Part shown: piece by piece, positions 39,441 to 53,355 of the stretch
Numbering within the stretch: position 1 is the first letter of the stretch
How the letters are laid out: each line of letters starts with the position of its first letter
NCBI RefSeq assembly: GCF_051020955.1
Contig: NW_027476478.1
Location: forward strand, 151,209 to 215,208
DNA from: Megalopta genalis
Taxonomy: Eukaryota; Arthropoda; Insecta; Hymenoptera; Halictidae
Reading direction: 5' to 3'
Length of the DNA stretch: 64,000 nt
The notes under the pieces: model-generated
What the model saw: only the letters and a program-made list of their open reading frames with translations
Databases searched by the model: none
Told to the model about the DNA's origin: nothing
Translations under genes and position numbers: made by a program

Positions 39441-40463
39441 CAGATACTAGCGATATATGTGATATTGCTTCAAGTGCAGAAGAAACAAACGAGATAGCTT
39501 CAAATCCATGCGGAACACATGATTTAGCTTAAAATTCATGCGATTTAGATGGTTTAGCTTCAAATCCATGCGAAACAAATGATAGACCTGCAAACACTTG
39601 GGATATGGGTGATATAGCTTCAGCTGCATGCGAAACAAACGAGTTAGCTTCAAGTCCATGCGATGGAGAAGGTTTAGCTTCAAATCCATGCGAAACAAAT
39701 GATTTAGCTTCAAATACTTGGGATATAAGTGATATAGCTTCAAATGCAGACGAAACAAACAAGTTAGCTTCAAATCCATGCGAAACACATGATTAAACCG
39801 AAAATCAATGCGATGTAGAAGGTTTAGCTTCAAATCCGTGCGAAACAATTGATTTAGCTTCAGATACTTACGATATAAGTGATATAGCATCAAATGCAGG
39901 CGAGACGAACGAGTTAGCTGCAAATCCATGCGAAACACATGATTTAGCATCAAATCAATGCGATGTAGAAGGTTTAGATACAAATCCATGCGAAACAAAT
40001 GATTTAGCATCAAACACTCGGGATATAAGTGATATAGCTTCAAATGCAGACGAGTCAAACGAGTTAGCTTCAAAATGCATGCGATACACATGATTTAGCT
40101 TCAAATCAATGCGAAGTAGAAGGCTTAGCTTCAAATCCATGCGGAACAAATGATTTATCTTCAGATAATTGCGTTATAAGCGATATACGTTCAAATGCAG
40201 ACGAAAAAACGAGCTGGCTTCAACTCCATGCGTCACACATGATTAAGCTTAAAATCAATGCGATGTAGAAGGCTTAGCTTCAAATCCATGCGGAACAAAT
40301 GATTTAGCTTCAAATGCTTGCGCTATATGTGATATAGCTTCAAATGCAGGCGAAACAAACGAGTAAGATTCAAATCCATGCGAAACACATAATTTAGCTG
40401 CAAATCAATGCGATGTAGAAGGTATAGCTACAAGTCAAAGCGAAACACATGATTTAGCACATG

Positions 40464-41530
40464 AACTTGCGATATAAGTGATATAGCTTCAAATGCAGGG
40501 GAAACAAACGAGTTAGCTTCAAATGCATGCAAAACACATGATTTAGCTTCAAATCAATGCGATGTAGATCGTTTAGCTTAAAATCCAAGAGAAACAAATG
40601 ATGTAGCTTCACACATTTGGGATATAAGTGATATAGCTTCAAATGCAGACGAAACAAACGATCTAGCTTCACATTCAAGCGAAACAAATGATTTAGCTTC
40701 AAATCAATTCGAAGTAGAAGGCTTAGCTTCAAATCGATGCGGAACAAATGATTTTGCTTCAAATACTTGCGATATAAGTGATATAGATTCAACTGCAGGC
40801 CAAACAAACGAGTTAGCTTCAAATCCATGCGAAATAAATGACTTAGCATCAGATACTTGCGATATAAGTGATATAGCTTCAAATGCAAGGGAAACAAACG
40901 AGTTAGCTTCAAATCCATGCGAAACACATAATTTAGCTGCAAATCAATGCGATGTAGAAGGTATAGCTTCAAGTCAAAGCGAAACACATGATTTAGCACA
41001 TGAACTTACGATATAAGTGATATAGCTTCAAATGCAGGGGAAACAAACGAGTTAGCTTCAAATGCATGCAAAACACATGATTTAGCTTCAAATCAATGCG
41101 ATGTAGATCGTTTAGCTTAAAATCCAAGAGAAACAAATGATGTAGCTTCACACATTTGGGATATAAGTGATATAGCTTCAAATGCAGACGAAACAAACGA
41201 TCTAGCTTCACATTCAAGCGAAACAAATGATTTAGCTTCAAATCAATTCGAAGTAGAAGGCTTAGCTTCAAATCGATGCGGAACAAATGATTTTGCTTCA
41301 AATACTTGCGATATAAGTGATATAGATTCAACTGCAGGCAAAACAAACGAGTTAGCTTCAAATCCATGCGAAATAAATGACTTAGCATCAGATACTTGCG
41401 ATATAAGTGATATAGCTTCAAATGCAAGGGAAACAAACGAGTTAGCTTCAAATCCATGCAAAACACATGATTTAACATCAAATCAATGCGATATAGAAGG
41501 TTTGGCTTCAAATCCATGCGAAACAAATGA
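40464..41530 (+). repeat. 539-bp tandem duplication
   Basis: About 40464-41002 and 41003-41530 repeat at an offset of 539 bp, that is 18 monomers minus one base. The missing base is in the acatgaactt monomer, which shifts register. Differences are few (actgcaggcc near 40791 against actgcaggca near 41330). Confidence 0.78.
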
Positions 41531-43090
41531 TTTAGCTTCAGATACTTGCGATATAAGTGATATAGCATCAAATGCAGGCGAAACGAACGAGTTAGCTGCA
41601 AATCCATGCGAAACACATGATATAGCTGCAAATCAAAGCGATGTTGAAGGTTTAGCTTCAAATCCATGCGAAACAAATGATTTAGCTTCTGATACTAGCG
41701 ATATATGTGATATTGCTTTAAGTGCAGGCGAAACTAACGAGTTAGCTTCAAATCCATGCGGAACACATGATTTAGCTTAAAATTCATGCGATTTAGATGG
41801 TTTAGCTTCAAATCCATGAGAAACAAATGATTGAGCTGCAAACACTTGGGATATGGGTGATATAGCTTCAGCTGCATGCGAAACAAACGAGTTAGGTTCA
41901 TGTCCATGCGATGTAGAAGGTTTAGCTTCAAATCCATGCGAAACAAATGATTTAGCTTCAGATACTAGCGATATATATGATATTGCTTTAAGTGCAGACG
42001 AAACAAACGAGTTAGCTTCAAATCCATGCGGAACACATGATTTAGCTTAAAATTCATGCGATTTAGATGGTTTAGCTTCAAATCCATGCGAAACAAATGA
42101 TAGAGCTGCAAACACTTGGGATATGGGTGATATAGTTTCAGCTGCATGCGAAACAAACGAGTTAGCTTCAAGTCCATGCGATGTAGAAGGTTTAGCTTCA
42201 AACCCATGCGAAACAAATGATTTAGTTTCAGATACTTGCGATATATGTGACATACCTCCAAATGCAGACGAAACAAACGAGTTAGCTTCAAATCCATGCG
42301 AAACAAATGATTTAGCTTCAAACACTTGGGATATAAGTGAAATAGCTTCAAATGCAGACGAAACAAACGAGTTAGTTCAAATCCTTGCGAAAAACATCAT
42401 TTAGATGCAAAGCAATGCGATGTAGAAGGTTCAGCTTCAAATCCATGCGAAACAAATGATTTAGTATCAGATACTTGCGATATAAATGATATAGCTTCAA
42501 ATGCAGGGGATAGAAACGAATTAGCTTCAAATCCACGTGAAACACATGATTAAGCTTCAAATCAATGCGACGTAGAAGGTTTAGCTTCAAATTCATGCGA
42601 AACAAATGATTTAGCTTAAACTCTTGGGATATAAGTGATATAGCTTCAAATGCAGACGAAACAAATGAGTTAGCTTCAGATCCAAGCGAAACACATGATT
42701 TAGCATCAAATCAATGCGATGTAGAAGGTTTAGATACAAATCCATGCGAAACAAATGATTTAGCATCAAACACTCGGGATATAAGTGATATAGCTTCAAA
42801 TGCAGACGAATCAAACGAGTTAGCTTCAAAATGCATGCGATACACATGATTTAGCTTCAAATCAATGCGAAGTAGAAGGCTTAGTTTCAAATCCATGCGG
42901 AACAAATGATTTAGCTTCAAATGCTTGCGATATAAGTCATATAGCTTCAAATGCTTGCGATATAAGTCATATAGCTTCAAATGCAGGCGAAACAAACGAG
43001 TAAGATTCAAATCCATGCGAAACACATAATTTAGCTGCAAATCAATGCGATGTAGAAGGTATAGCTTCAAGTCAAAGCGAAACACATGAT
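40993..43090 (+). repeat. 2.0-kb higher-order repeat, copy 1
   Basis: First of three successive copies starting at 40993, 43091 and 45039. It is 2098 bp long. The next copy lacks a 60-bp pair of monomers present here near 41150-41210. It carries a private single-monomer duplication at 42913-42972. Confidence 0.82.
42913..42972 (+). repeat. Single-monomer tandem duplication
   Basis: Two identical 30-bp monomers, 42913-42942 and 42943-42972, each contain atgcttgcgatataagtcat. The equivalent place in the next higher-order copy (near 44900) has only one. This is a very recent single-unit gain. Confidence 0.88.
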
Positions 43091-45038
43091 TTAGCACATG
43101 AACTTGCGATATAAGTGATATAGCTTCAAATGCAGGTGAAACAAACGAGTTAGCTTCAAATGCATGCAAAACACATGATTTAGCTTCAAATCAATGCGAT
43201 GTAGATCGTTTAGCTTAAAATCCAAGCGAAACAAACGAGCCAGCTTCACATCCAAGCGAAACAAATGATTTAGCGTCAAATCAATTCGAAGTAGAAGGCT
43301 TAGCTTCAAATCGATGCGGAACAAATGATTTTGCTTCAAATACTTGCGATATAAGTGATATAGATTCAACTGCAGGCCAAACAAACGAGTTAGCTTCAAA
43401 TCCATGCGAAATAAATGACTTAGCATCAGATACTTGCGATATAAGTGATATAGCTTCAAATGCAAGGGAAACAAACGAGTTAGCTTCAAATCCATGCAAA
43501 ACACATGATTTAACATCAAATCAATGCGATATAGAAGGTTTGGCTTCAAATCCATGCGAAACAAATGATTTAGCTTCAGATACTTGCGATATAAGTGATA
43601 TAGCATCAAATGCAGGCGAAACGAACGAGTTAGCTGCAAATCCATGCGAAACACATGATATAGCTGCAAATCAAAGCGATGTTGAAGGTTTAGCTTCAAA
43701 TCCATGCGAAACAAATGATTTAGCTTCTGATACTAGCGATATATGTGATATTGCTTTAAGTGCAGGCGAAACTAACGAGTTAGCTTCAAATCCATGCGGA
43801 ACACATGATTTAGCTTAAAATTCATGCGATTTAGATGGTTTAGCTTCAAATCCATGAGAAACAAATGATTGAGCTGCAAACACTTGGGATATGGGTGATA
43901 TAGCTTCAGCTGCATGCGAAACAAACGAGTTAGGTTCATGTCCATGCGATGTAGAAGGTTTAGCTTCAAATCCATGCGAAACAAATGATTTAGCTTCAGA
44001 TACTAGCGATATATATGATATTGCTTTAAGTGCAGACGAAACAAACGAGTTAGCTTCAAATCCATGCGGAACACATGATTTAGCTTAAAATTCATGCGAT
44101 TTAGATGGTTTAGCTTCAAATCCATGCGAAACAAATGATAGAGCTGCAAACACTTGGGATATGGGTGATATAGTTTCAGCTGCATGCGAAACAAACGAGT
44201 TAGCTTCAAGTCCATGCGATGTAGAAGGTTTAGCTTCAAACCCATGCGAAACAAATGATTTAGTTTCAGATACTTGCGATATATGTGACATACCTCCAAA
44301 TGCAGACGAAACAAACGAGTTAGCTTCAAACCCATGCGAAACAAATGATTTAGCTTCAAACACTTGGGATATAAGTGAAATAGCTTCAAATGCAGACGAA
44401 ACAAACGAGTTAGTTCAAATCCTTGCGAAAAACATCATTTAGATGCAAAGCAATGCGATGTAGAAGGTTCAGCTTCAAATCCATGCGAAACAAATGATTT
44501 AGTATCAGATACTTGCGATATAAATGATATAGCTTCAAATGCAGGGGATAGAAACGAATTAGCTTCAAATCCACGCGAAACACATGATTAAGCTTAAACA
44601 CTAGGGATATAAGTGATATAGCTTCAAATGCAGACGAAACAAATGAGTTAGCTTCAGATCCAAGCGAAACACATGATTTAGCATCAAATCAATGCGATGT
44701 AGAAGGTTTAGATACAAATCCATGCGAAACAAATGATTTAGCATCAAACACTCGGGATATAAGTGATATAGCTTCAAATGCAGACGAATCAAACGAGTTA
44801 GCTTCAAAATGCATGCGATACACATGATTTAGCTTCAAATCAATGCGAAGTAGAAGGCTTAGCTTCAAATCCATGCGGAACAAATGATTTAGCTTCAAAT
44901 GCTTGCGATATAAGTCATATAGCTTCAAATGCAGGCGAAACAAACGAGTAAGATTCAAATCCATGCGAAACACATAATTTAGCTGCAAATCAATGCGATG
45001 TAGAAGGTATAGCTTCAAGTCAAAGCGAAACACATGAT
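43091..45038 (+). repeat. 2.0-kb higher-order repeat, copy 2
   Basis: At 1948 bp this copy is shorter than its neighbours: it lacks two monomers near 43220 and a further stretch near 44600, where gcttaaacactagg replaces the longer join. Otherwise it follows copy 1 at an offset of 2038 bp with very few differences. Confidence 0.82.
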
Positions 45039-46958
45039 TTAGCACATGAACTTGCGATATAAGTGATATAGCTTCAAATGCAGGTGAAACAAACGAGTTA
45101 GCTTCAAATGCATGCAAAACACATGATTTAGCTTCAAATCAATGCGATGTAGATCGTTTAGCTTAAAATCCAAGCGAAACAAATGATGTAGCTTCACACA
45201 TTTGGGATATAAGTGATATAGCTTCAAATGCAGACGAAACAAACGAGCCAGCTTCACATCCAAGCGAAACAAATGATTTAGCGTCAAATCAATTCGAAGT
45301 AGAAGGCTTAGCTTCAAATCGATGCGGAACAAATGATTTTGCTTCAAATACTTGCGATATAAGTGATATAGATTCAACTGCAGGCCAAACAAACGAGTTA
45401 GCTTCAAATCCATGCGAAATAAATGACTTAGCATCAGATACTTGCGATATAAGTGATATAGCTTCAAATGCAAGGGAAACAAACGAGTTAGCTTCAAATC
45501 CATGCAAAACACATGATTTAACATCAAATCAATGCGATATAGAAGGTTTGGCTTCAAATCCATGCGAAACAAATGATTTAGCTTCAGATAGTTGCGATAT
45601 AAGTGATATAGCATCAAATGCAGGCGAAACGAACGAGTTAGCTGCAAATCCATGCGAAACACATGATATAGCTGCAAATCAAAGCGATGTTGAAGGTTTA
45701 GCTTCAAATCCATGCGAAACAAATGATTTAGCTTCTGATACTAGCGATATATGTGATATTGCTTTAAGTGCAGTCGAAACAAACGAGTTAGCTTCAAATC
45801 CATGCGGAACACATGATTTAGCTTAAAATTCATGCGATTTAGATGGTTTAGCTTCAAATCCATGAGGAACAAATGATTGAGCTGCAAACACTTGGGATAT
45901 GGGTGATATAGCTTCAGCTGCATGCGAAACAAACGAGTTAGCTTCAAGTCCATGCGATGTAGAAGGTTTAGCTTCAAATCCATGCGAAACAAATGTTTTA
46001 GCTTCAGATACTAGCGATATATGTGATATTGCTTTAAGTGCAGACGAAACAAACGAGTTAGCTTCAAATCCATGCGGAACACATGATTTAGCTTAAAATT
46101 CATGCGATTTAGATGGTTTAGCTTCAAATCCATGCGAAACAAATGATAGAGCTGCAAACACTTGGGATATTTGTGATATAGTTTCAGCTGCATGCGAAAC
46201 AAACGAGTTAGCTTCAAGTCCATGCGATGTAGAAGGTTTAGCTTCAAATCCATGCGAAACAAATGATTTAGTTTCAGATACTTGCGATATAAGTGATATA
46301 CCTCCAAATGCAGACGAAACAAACGAGTTAGCTTCAAATCCATGCGAAACAAATGATTTAGCTTCAAACACTTGGGATATAAGTGAAATAGCTTCAAATG
46401 CAGACGAAACAAACGAGTTAGTTCAAATCCTAGCGAAAAACATCATTTAGATGCAAAGCAATGCGATGTAGAAGGTTTAGCTTCAAATTCATGCGAAACA
46501 AATGATTTAGCTTAAACACTTGGGATATAAGTGATATAGCTTCAAATGCAGACGAAACAAATGAGTTAGCTTCAGATCCAAGCGAAACACATGATTTAGC
46601 ATCAAATCAATGCGATGTAGAAGGTTTAGATACAAATCAATGCGAAACAAATGATTTAGCATCAAACACTCGGGATATAAGTGATATAGCTTCAAATGCA
46701 GGCGAATCAAACGAGTTAGCTTCAAAATGCATGCGATACACATGATTTAGCTTCAAATCAATGCGAAGTAGAAGGCTTAGCTTCAAATCCATGCGGAACA
46801 AATGATTTAGCTTCAAATGCTTGCGATATAAGTGATATAGCTTCAAATGCAGGCGAAACAAACGAGTAAGATTCAAATCCATGCGAAACACATAATTAAG
46901 CTGCAAATCAATGCGATGTAGAAGGTATAGCTTCAAGTCAAAGCGAAACACATGATTT
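45039..46958 (+). repeat. 2.0-kb higher-order repeat, copy 3
   Basis: Third successive copy. It restores the two monomers missing from copy 2 near 45180-45240. Most of it (45100-46958) recurs at 48606-50464 at an offset of 3506 bp, so it was duplicated a second time. Its end lacks the acatgaactt marker: the array passes from gcgaaacacatg straight into gatttagcttcagatac near 46955. Confidence 0.8.
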
Positions 46959-47020
46959 AGCTTCAGATACTTGCGATATAAGTGATATAGCATCAAATGC
47001 AGGCGAAACGAACGAGTTAG

Positions 47021-47200
47021 CTTCAAATCCATGCGAAACAAATGATTTAGCTTCAAACACTTGGGATATAAGTGATATAGCTTCAAATGCAGACGAAACA
47101 AACGAGTTAGCTTCAAATCCATGCGAAACAAATGATTTAGCTTCAAACACTTGGGATATAAGTGATATAGCTTCAAATGCAGACGAAACAAACGAGTTAG
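47021..47200 (+). repeat. 90-bp tandem duplication (three monomers)
   Basis: 47021-47110 and 47111-47200 are identical three-monomer units (N, T with tgggatata, G with agacgaaac). They show gain of a sub-pentamer block, in contrast to the 150-bp steps seen in most places. Confidence 0.88.
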
Positions 47201-48605
47201 TTCAAATCCTTGCGAAAAACATCATTTAGATGCAAAGCAATGCGATGTAGAAGGTTTAGCTGCAAATCCATGCGAAACAAATGATTTAGTATCAGATACT
47301 TGCGATATAAATGATATAGCTTCAAATGCTGGGAATTGAAACGAATTAGCTTCAAATCCATGTGAAACACATGATTAAGCTTCAAATCAATGCAATGTAG
47401 AAGGTTTAGCTTCAAATTCATGCGAAACAAATGATTTAGCTTCAAACACTTGGGATATAAGTGATATAGCTTCAAATGCAGACGAAACAAATGAGTTAGC
47501 TTCACATCCAAGCGAAAGACATGATTTAGCATTAAATCAATGCGATGTAGAAGGTTTAGATACAAATCCATGCGAAACAAATGATTTAGCATCAAACACT
47601 CGGGATATAAGTGATATAGCTTCAAATGCAGACGAATCAAACGAGTTAGCTTCAAAATGCATGCGATACACATCATTTAGCTTCAAATCAATGCGAAGTA
47701 GAAGGCTTAGCTTTAAGTCCATGCGGAACAAATGATTTATCTTCAGATAATTGCGTTATAAGCGATATACGTTCAAATGCAGACGAAAAAACGAGCTGGC
47801 TTCAACTCCATGCGTCACACATGATTAAGCCTCAAATCAATGCGATGTAGAAGGCTTAGCTTCAAATCCATGCGGAATAAATGATTTAGCTTCAAATGCT
47901 TGCGATATAAGTGATATATCTTCAAATGCAGGCGAAACAAACGAGCTAGCTTCACATTCAAGCGACACAAATGATTTAGCTTCAAATCAATTCGAAGTAG
48001 AAGGCTTAGCTTCAAATCGATGCGGAACAAATGATTTAGCTTCTGATACTAGCGATATATGTGATATTGCTTTAAGTGCAGACGAAACAAACGAGTTAGC
48101 TTCAAATCCATGCGGAACACATGATTTAGCTTAAAATTCATGCGATTTAGATGGTTTAGCTTCAAATCCATGCGAAACAAATGATAGAGCTGCAAACACT
48201 TGGGATATGGGTGATATAGTTTCAGCTGCATGCGAAACAAACGAGTTAGCTTCAAGTCCATGCGATGTAGAAGGTTTAGCTTCAAATCCATGCGAAACAA
48301 ATGATTTAGTTTCAGATACTTGCGATATAAGTGATATACCTCCAAATGCAGACGAAACAAACGAGTTAGCTTCAAATCCATGCGAAACAAATGATTTAGC
48401 TTCAAACACTTGGGATATAAGTGAAATAGCTTCAAATGCAGACGAAACAAACGAGTTAGTTCAAATCCTTGCGAAAAACATCATTTAGATGCAAAGCAAT
48501 GCGATGTAGAAGGTTTAGCTTCAAATTCATGCGAAACAAATGATTTAGCTTAAACACTTGGGATATAAGTGATATAGCTTCAAATGCAGACGAAACAAAT
48601 GAGTT

Positions 48606-50464
48606 AGCTTCAAATGCATGCAAAACACATGATTTAGCTTCAAATCAATGCGATGTAGATCGTTTAGCTTAAAATCCAAGCCAAACAAATGATGTAGCTT
48701 CACACATTTGGGATATAAGTGATATAGCTCAAATGCAGACGAAACAAACGAGCCAGCTTCACATCCAAGCGAAACAAATGATTTAGCGTCAAATCAATTC
48801 GAAGTAGAAGGCTTAGCTTCAAATCGATGCGGAACAAATGATTTTGCTTCAAATACTTGCGATATAAGTGATATAGATTCAACTGCAGGCCAAACAAACG
48901 AGTTAGCTTCAAATCCATGCGAAATAAATGACTTAGCATCAGATACTTGCGATATAAGTGATATAGCTTCAAATGCAAGGGAAACAAACGAGTTAGCTTC
49001 AAATCCATGCAAAACACATGATTTAACATCAAATCAATGCGATATAGAAGGTTTGGCTTCAAATCCATGCGAAACAAATGATTTAGCTTCAGATAGTTGC
49101 GATATAAGTGATATAGCATCAAATGCAGGCGAAACGAACGAGTTAGCTGCAAATCCATGCGAAACACATGATATAGCTGCAAATCAAAGCGATGTTGAAG
49201 GTTTAGCTTCAAATCCATGCGAAACAAATGATTTAGCTTCTGATACTAGCGATATATGTGATATTGCTTTAAGTGCAGTCGAAACAAACGAGTTAGCTTC
49301 AAATCCATGCGGAACACATGATTTAGCTTAAAATTCATGCGATTTAGATGGTTTAGCTTCAAATCCATGAGAAACAAATGATTGAGCTGCAAACACTTGG
49401 GATATGGGTGATATAGCTTCAGCTGCATGCGAAACAAACGAGTTAGCTTCAAGTCCATGCGATGTAGAAGGTTTAGCTTCAAATCCATGCGAAACAAATG
49501 TTTTAGCTTCAGATACTAGCGATATATGTGATATTGCTTTAAGTGCAGACGAAACAAACGAGTTAGCTTCAAATCCATGCGGAACACATGATTTAGCTTA
49601 AAATTCATGCGATTTAGATGGTTTAGCTTCAAATCCATGCGAAAACAAATGATAGAGCTGCAAACACTTGGGATATTTGTGATATAGTTTCAGCTGCATG
49701 CGAAACAAACGAGTTAGCTTCAAGTCCATGCGATGTAGAAGGTTTAGCTTCAAATCCATGCGAAACAAATGATTTAGTTTCAGATACTTGCGATATAAGT
49801 GATATACCTCCAAATGCAGACGAAACAAACGAGTTAGCTTCAAATCCATGCGAAACAAATGATTTAGCTTCAAACACTTGGGATATAAGTGAAATAGCTT
49901 CAAATGCAGACGAAACAAACGAGTTAGTTCAAATCCTTGCGAAAAACATCATTTAGATGCAAAGCAATGCGATGTAGAAGGTTTAGCTTCAAATTCATGC
50001 GAAACAAATGATTTAGCTTAAACACTTGGGATATAAGTGATATAGCTTCAAATGCAGACGAAACAAATGAGTTAGCTTCAGATCCAAGCGAAACACATGA
50101 TTTAGCATCAAATCAATGCGATGTAGAAGGTTTAGATACAAATCCATGCGAAACAAATGATTTAGCATCAAACACTCGGGATATAAGTGATATAGCTTCA
50201 AATGCAGGCGAATCAAACGAGTTAGCTTCAAAATGCATGCGATACACATGATTTAGCTTCAAATCAATGCGAAGTAGAAGGCTTAGCTTCAAATCCATGC
50301 GGAACAAATGATTTAGCTTCAAATGCTTGCGATATAAGTGATATAGCTTCAAATGCAGGCGAAACAAACGAGTAAGATTCAAATCCATGCGAAACACATA
50401 ATTTAGCTGCAAATCAATGCGATGTAGAAGGTATAGCTTCAAGTCAAAGCGAAACACATGATTT
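48606..50464 (+). repeat. 1.86-kb duplicate of the third 2.0-kb copy
   Basis: This matches 45100-46958 at an offset of about 3506 bp. It carries a private extra base in gcgaaaacaaatg near 49640 and a private deletion near 48730 (tatagctcaaatgc). The sequence between the two copies (46959-48605) contains a 90-bp duplication and other rearranged pieces. Confidence 0.78.
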
Positions 50465-51713
50465 AGCACATGAACTTGCGATATAAGTGATATAGCTTCA
50501 AATGCAGGGGAAACAAACGAGTTAGCTTCAAATGCATGCAAAACACATGATTTAGCTTCAAATCAATGCGATGTAGATCGTTTAGCTTAAAATCCAAGCG
50601 AAAGAAATGATTTATCTTCAGATAATTGCGTTATAAGCGATATACGTTCAAATGCAGACGAAACAAATGAGCTGGCTTCAACTCCATGCGTCACACATGA
50701 TTAAGCTTCAAATCAATGCGATGTAGATCGTTTAGCTTAAAATCCAAGAGAAACAAATGATGTAGCTTCACACATTTGGGATATAAGTGATATAGCTTCA
50801 AATGCAGACGAAACAAACGAGCTAGCTTCACATTCAAGCGAAACAAATGATTTAGCTTCAAATCAATTCGAAGTAGAAGGCTTAGCTTCAAATCGATGCG
50901 GAACAAATGATTTTGCTTCAAATACTTGCGATATAAGTGATATAGATTCAACTGCAGGCCAAACAAACGAGTTAGCTTCAAATGCATGCAAAACACATGA
51001 TTTAGCTTCAAATCAATGCGATGTAGATCGTTTAGCTTAAAATCCAAGAGAAACAAATGATGTAGCTTCACACATTTGGGATATAAGTGATATAGCTTCA
51101 AATGCAGACGAAACAAACAATCTAGCTTCAAAATGCATGCGATACACATGATTTAGCTTCAAATCAATGCGATGTAGTAGGCTTAGCTTCAAATCCATGC
51201 GGAACAAATGATTGAGCTGCAAACACTTGGGATATGGGTGATATAGCTTCAGCTGCATGCGAATCAAACGAGTTAGCTTCAAGTCCATGCGATGTAGAAG
51301 GTTTAGCTTCAAATCCATGCGAAACAAATGATTTAGCTTCAGATACTTGCGATATAAGTGATATAGCATCAAATGCAGGCGAAACGAACGAGTTAGCTTC
51401 AAATCCATGCGAAACAAATGATTTAGCTTCAAACACTTGGGATATAAGTGATATAGCTTCAAACACTTGGGATATAAGTGATATAGCTTCAAATGCAGAC
51501 GAAACAAACGAGTTAGTTCAAATCCTTGCGAAAAACATCATTTAGATGCAAAGCAATGCGATGTAGAAGGTTTAGCTGCAAATCCATGCGAAACAAATGA
51601 TTTAGTATCAGATACTTGCGATATAAATGATATAGCTTCAAATGCTGGGAATTGAAACGAATTAGCTTCAAATCCATGTGAAACACATGATTAAGCTTCA
51701 AATCAATGCAATG
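49975..51713 (+). repeat. 1739-bp higher-order repeat, copy 1
   Basis: This repeats at 51714-53355 with an offset of 1739 bp over most of its length. It includes a private single-monomer duplication, 51427-51456 and 51457-51486 (both containing aacacttgggatataagtg), after which the offset becomes 1709. Confidence 0.82.
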
Positions 51714-53355
51714 TAGAAGGTTTAGCTTCAAATTCATGCGAAACAAATGATTTAGCTTAAACACTTGGGATATAAGTGATATAGCTTCAAATGCAGACGA
51801 AACAAATGAGTCAGCTTCAGATCCAAGCGAAAGACATGATTTAGCATCAAATCAATGCGATGTAGAAGGTTTAGATACAAATCAATGCGAAACAAATGAT
51901 TTAGCATCAAACACTCGGGATATAAGTGATATAGCTTCAAATGCAGGCGAATCAAACGAGTTAGCTTCAAAATGCATGCGATACACATGATTTAGCTTCA
52001 AATCAATGCGAAGTAGAAGGCTTAGCTTCAAATCCATGCGGAACAAATGATTTAGCTTCAAATGCTTGCGATATAAGTGATATAGCTTCAAATGCAGGCG
52101 AAACAAACGAGTAAGATTCAAATCCATGCGAAACACATAATTTAGCTGCAAATCAATGCGATGTAGAAGGTATAGCTTCAAGTCAAAGCGAAACACATGA
52201 TTTAGCACATGAACTTGCGATATAAGTGATATAGCTTCAAATGCAGGGGAAACAAACGAGTTAGCTTCAAATGCATGCAAAACACATGATTTAGCTTCAA
52301 ATCAATGCGATGTAGATCGTTTAGCTTAAAATCCAAGCGAAAGAAATGATTTATCTTCAGATAATTGCGTTATAAGCGATATACGTTCAAATGCAGACGA
52401 AACAAATGAGCTGGCTTCAACTCCATGCGTCACACATGATTAAGCTTCAAATCAATGCGATGTAGATCGTTTAGCTTAAAATCCAAGAGAAACAAATGAT
52501 GTAGCTTCACACATTTGGGATATAAGTGATATAGCTTCAAATGCAGACGAAACAAACGAGCTAGCTTCACATTCAAGCGAAACAAATGATTTAGCTTCAA
52601 ATCAATTCGAAGTAGAAGGCTTAGCTTCAAATCGATGCGGAACAAATGATTTTGCTTCAAATACTTGCGATATAAGTGATATAGATTCAACTGCAGGCCA
52701 AACAAACGAGTTAGCTTCAAATGCATGCAAAACACATGATTTAGCTTCAAATCAATGCGATGTAGATCGTTTAGCTTAAAATCCAAGAGAAACAAATGAT
52801 GTAGCTTCACACATTTGGGATATAAGTGATATAGCTTCAAATGCAGACGAAACAAACAATCTAGCTTCAAAATGCATGCGATACACATGATTTAGCTTCA
52901 AATCAATGCGATGTAGTAGGCTTAGCTTCAAATCCATGCGAAACAAATGATAGAGCTGCAAACACTTGGGATATGGTTGATAAAGTTTCAGCTGCATGCG
53001 AAACAAACGAGTTAGCTTCAAGTCCATGCGATGTAGAAGGTTTAACTTCAAATCCATGCGAAACAAATGATTTAGTTTCAGATACTTGCGATATAAGTGA
53101 TATACCTCCAAATGCAGACGAAACAAACGAGTTAGCTTCAAATCCATGCGAAACAAATGATTTAGCTTCAAACACTTGGGATATAAGTGATATAGCTTCA
53201 AATGCAGACGAAACAAACGAGTTTGTTCAAATCCTTGTGAAAAACATCATTTAGATGCAAAGCAATGCGATGTAGAAGGTTTAGCTTCAAATCCATGCGA
53301 AACAAATGATTTAGTATCAGATACTTGCGATATAAATGATATAGCTTCAAATGCA
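51714..53355 (+). repeat. 1739-bp higher-order repeat, copy 2
   Basis: Tandem partner of 49975-51713. It is nearly identical over most of its length, but from about 52930 to 53180 it carries a different set of variants (gatagagctgc, gataaagtttcagc, gatatacctcc) that match the monomers at 48180-48440 instead. That patch keeps the same register, as expected from gene conversion by another array segment. Confidence 0.8.

Larger units (their letters stand above)
25861..40453 (+). repeat. Shuffled higher-order mosaic, 25.9-40.4 kb
   Basis: This zone is made of 1-1.4-kb modules found elsewhere in the central block, in changed order and spacing. The module marked by tgaaaccaatgcaatgtgg occurs near 21012, 24522, 27015, 29116, 32057 and 35810. 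About 28044-29118 matches 30985-32059 (offset 2941), about 29805-31000 matches 36290-37485 (offset about 6484), and about 34600-35580 matches 18814-19794 (offset 15786). The modules keep 30-bp register inside themselves. No gene is seen. Confidence 0.8.
40454..53355 (+). repeat. Field of 1.7-2.1-kb higher-order repeats
   Basis: Two marker monomers define this field. One, gcacatgaacttgcgatata, occurs near 40456, 40996 (as acttacg), 43094, 45042, 50466 and 52205. The other, aaaacatcatttagatgc, occurs near 42391, 44429, 46437, 47217, 48475, 49943, 51533 and 53243. Spacings between like markers are 539, 2098, 1948, 3506 and 1739 bp, and most differences between them are multiples of 30. Both markers are shortened monomers that shift the register, so each is a single ancestral event carried along by amplification. 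No gene is seen. Confidence 0.83.
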
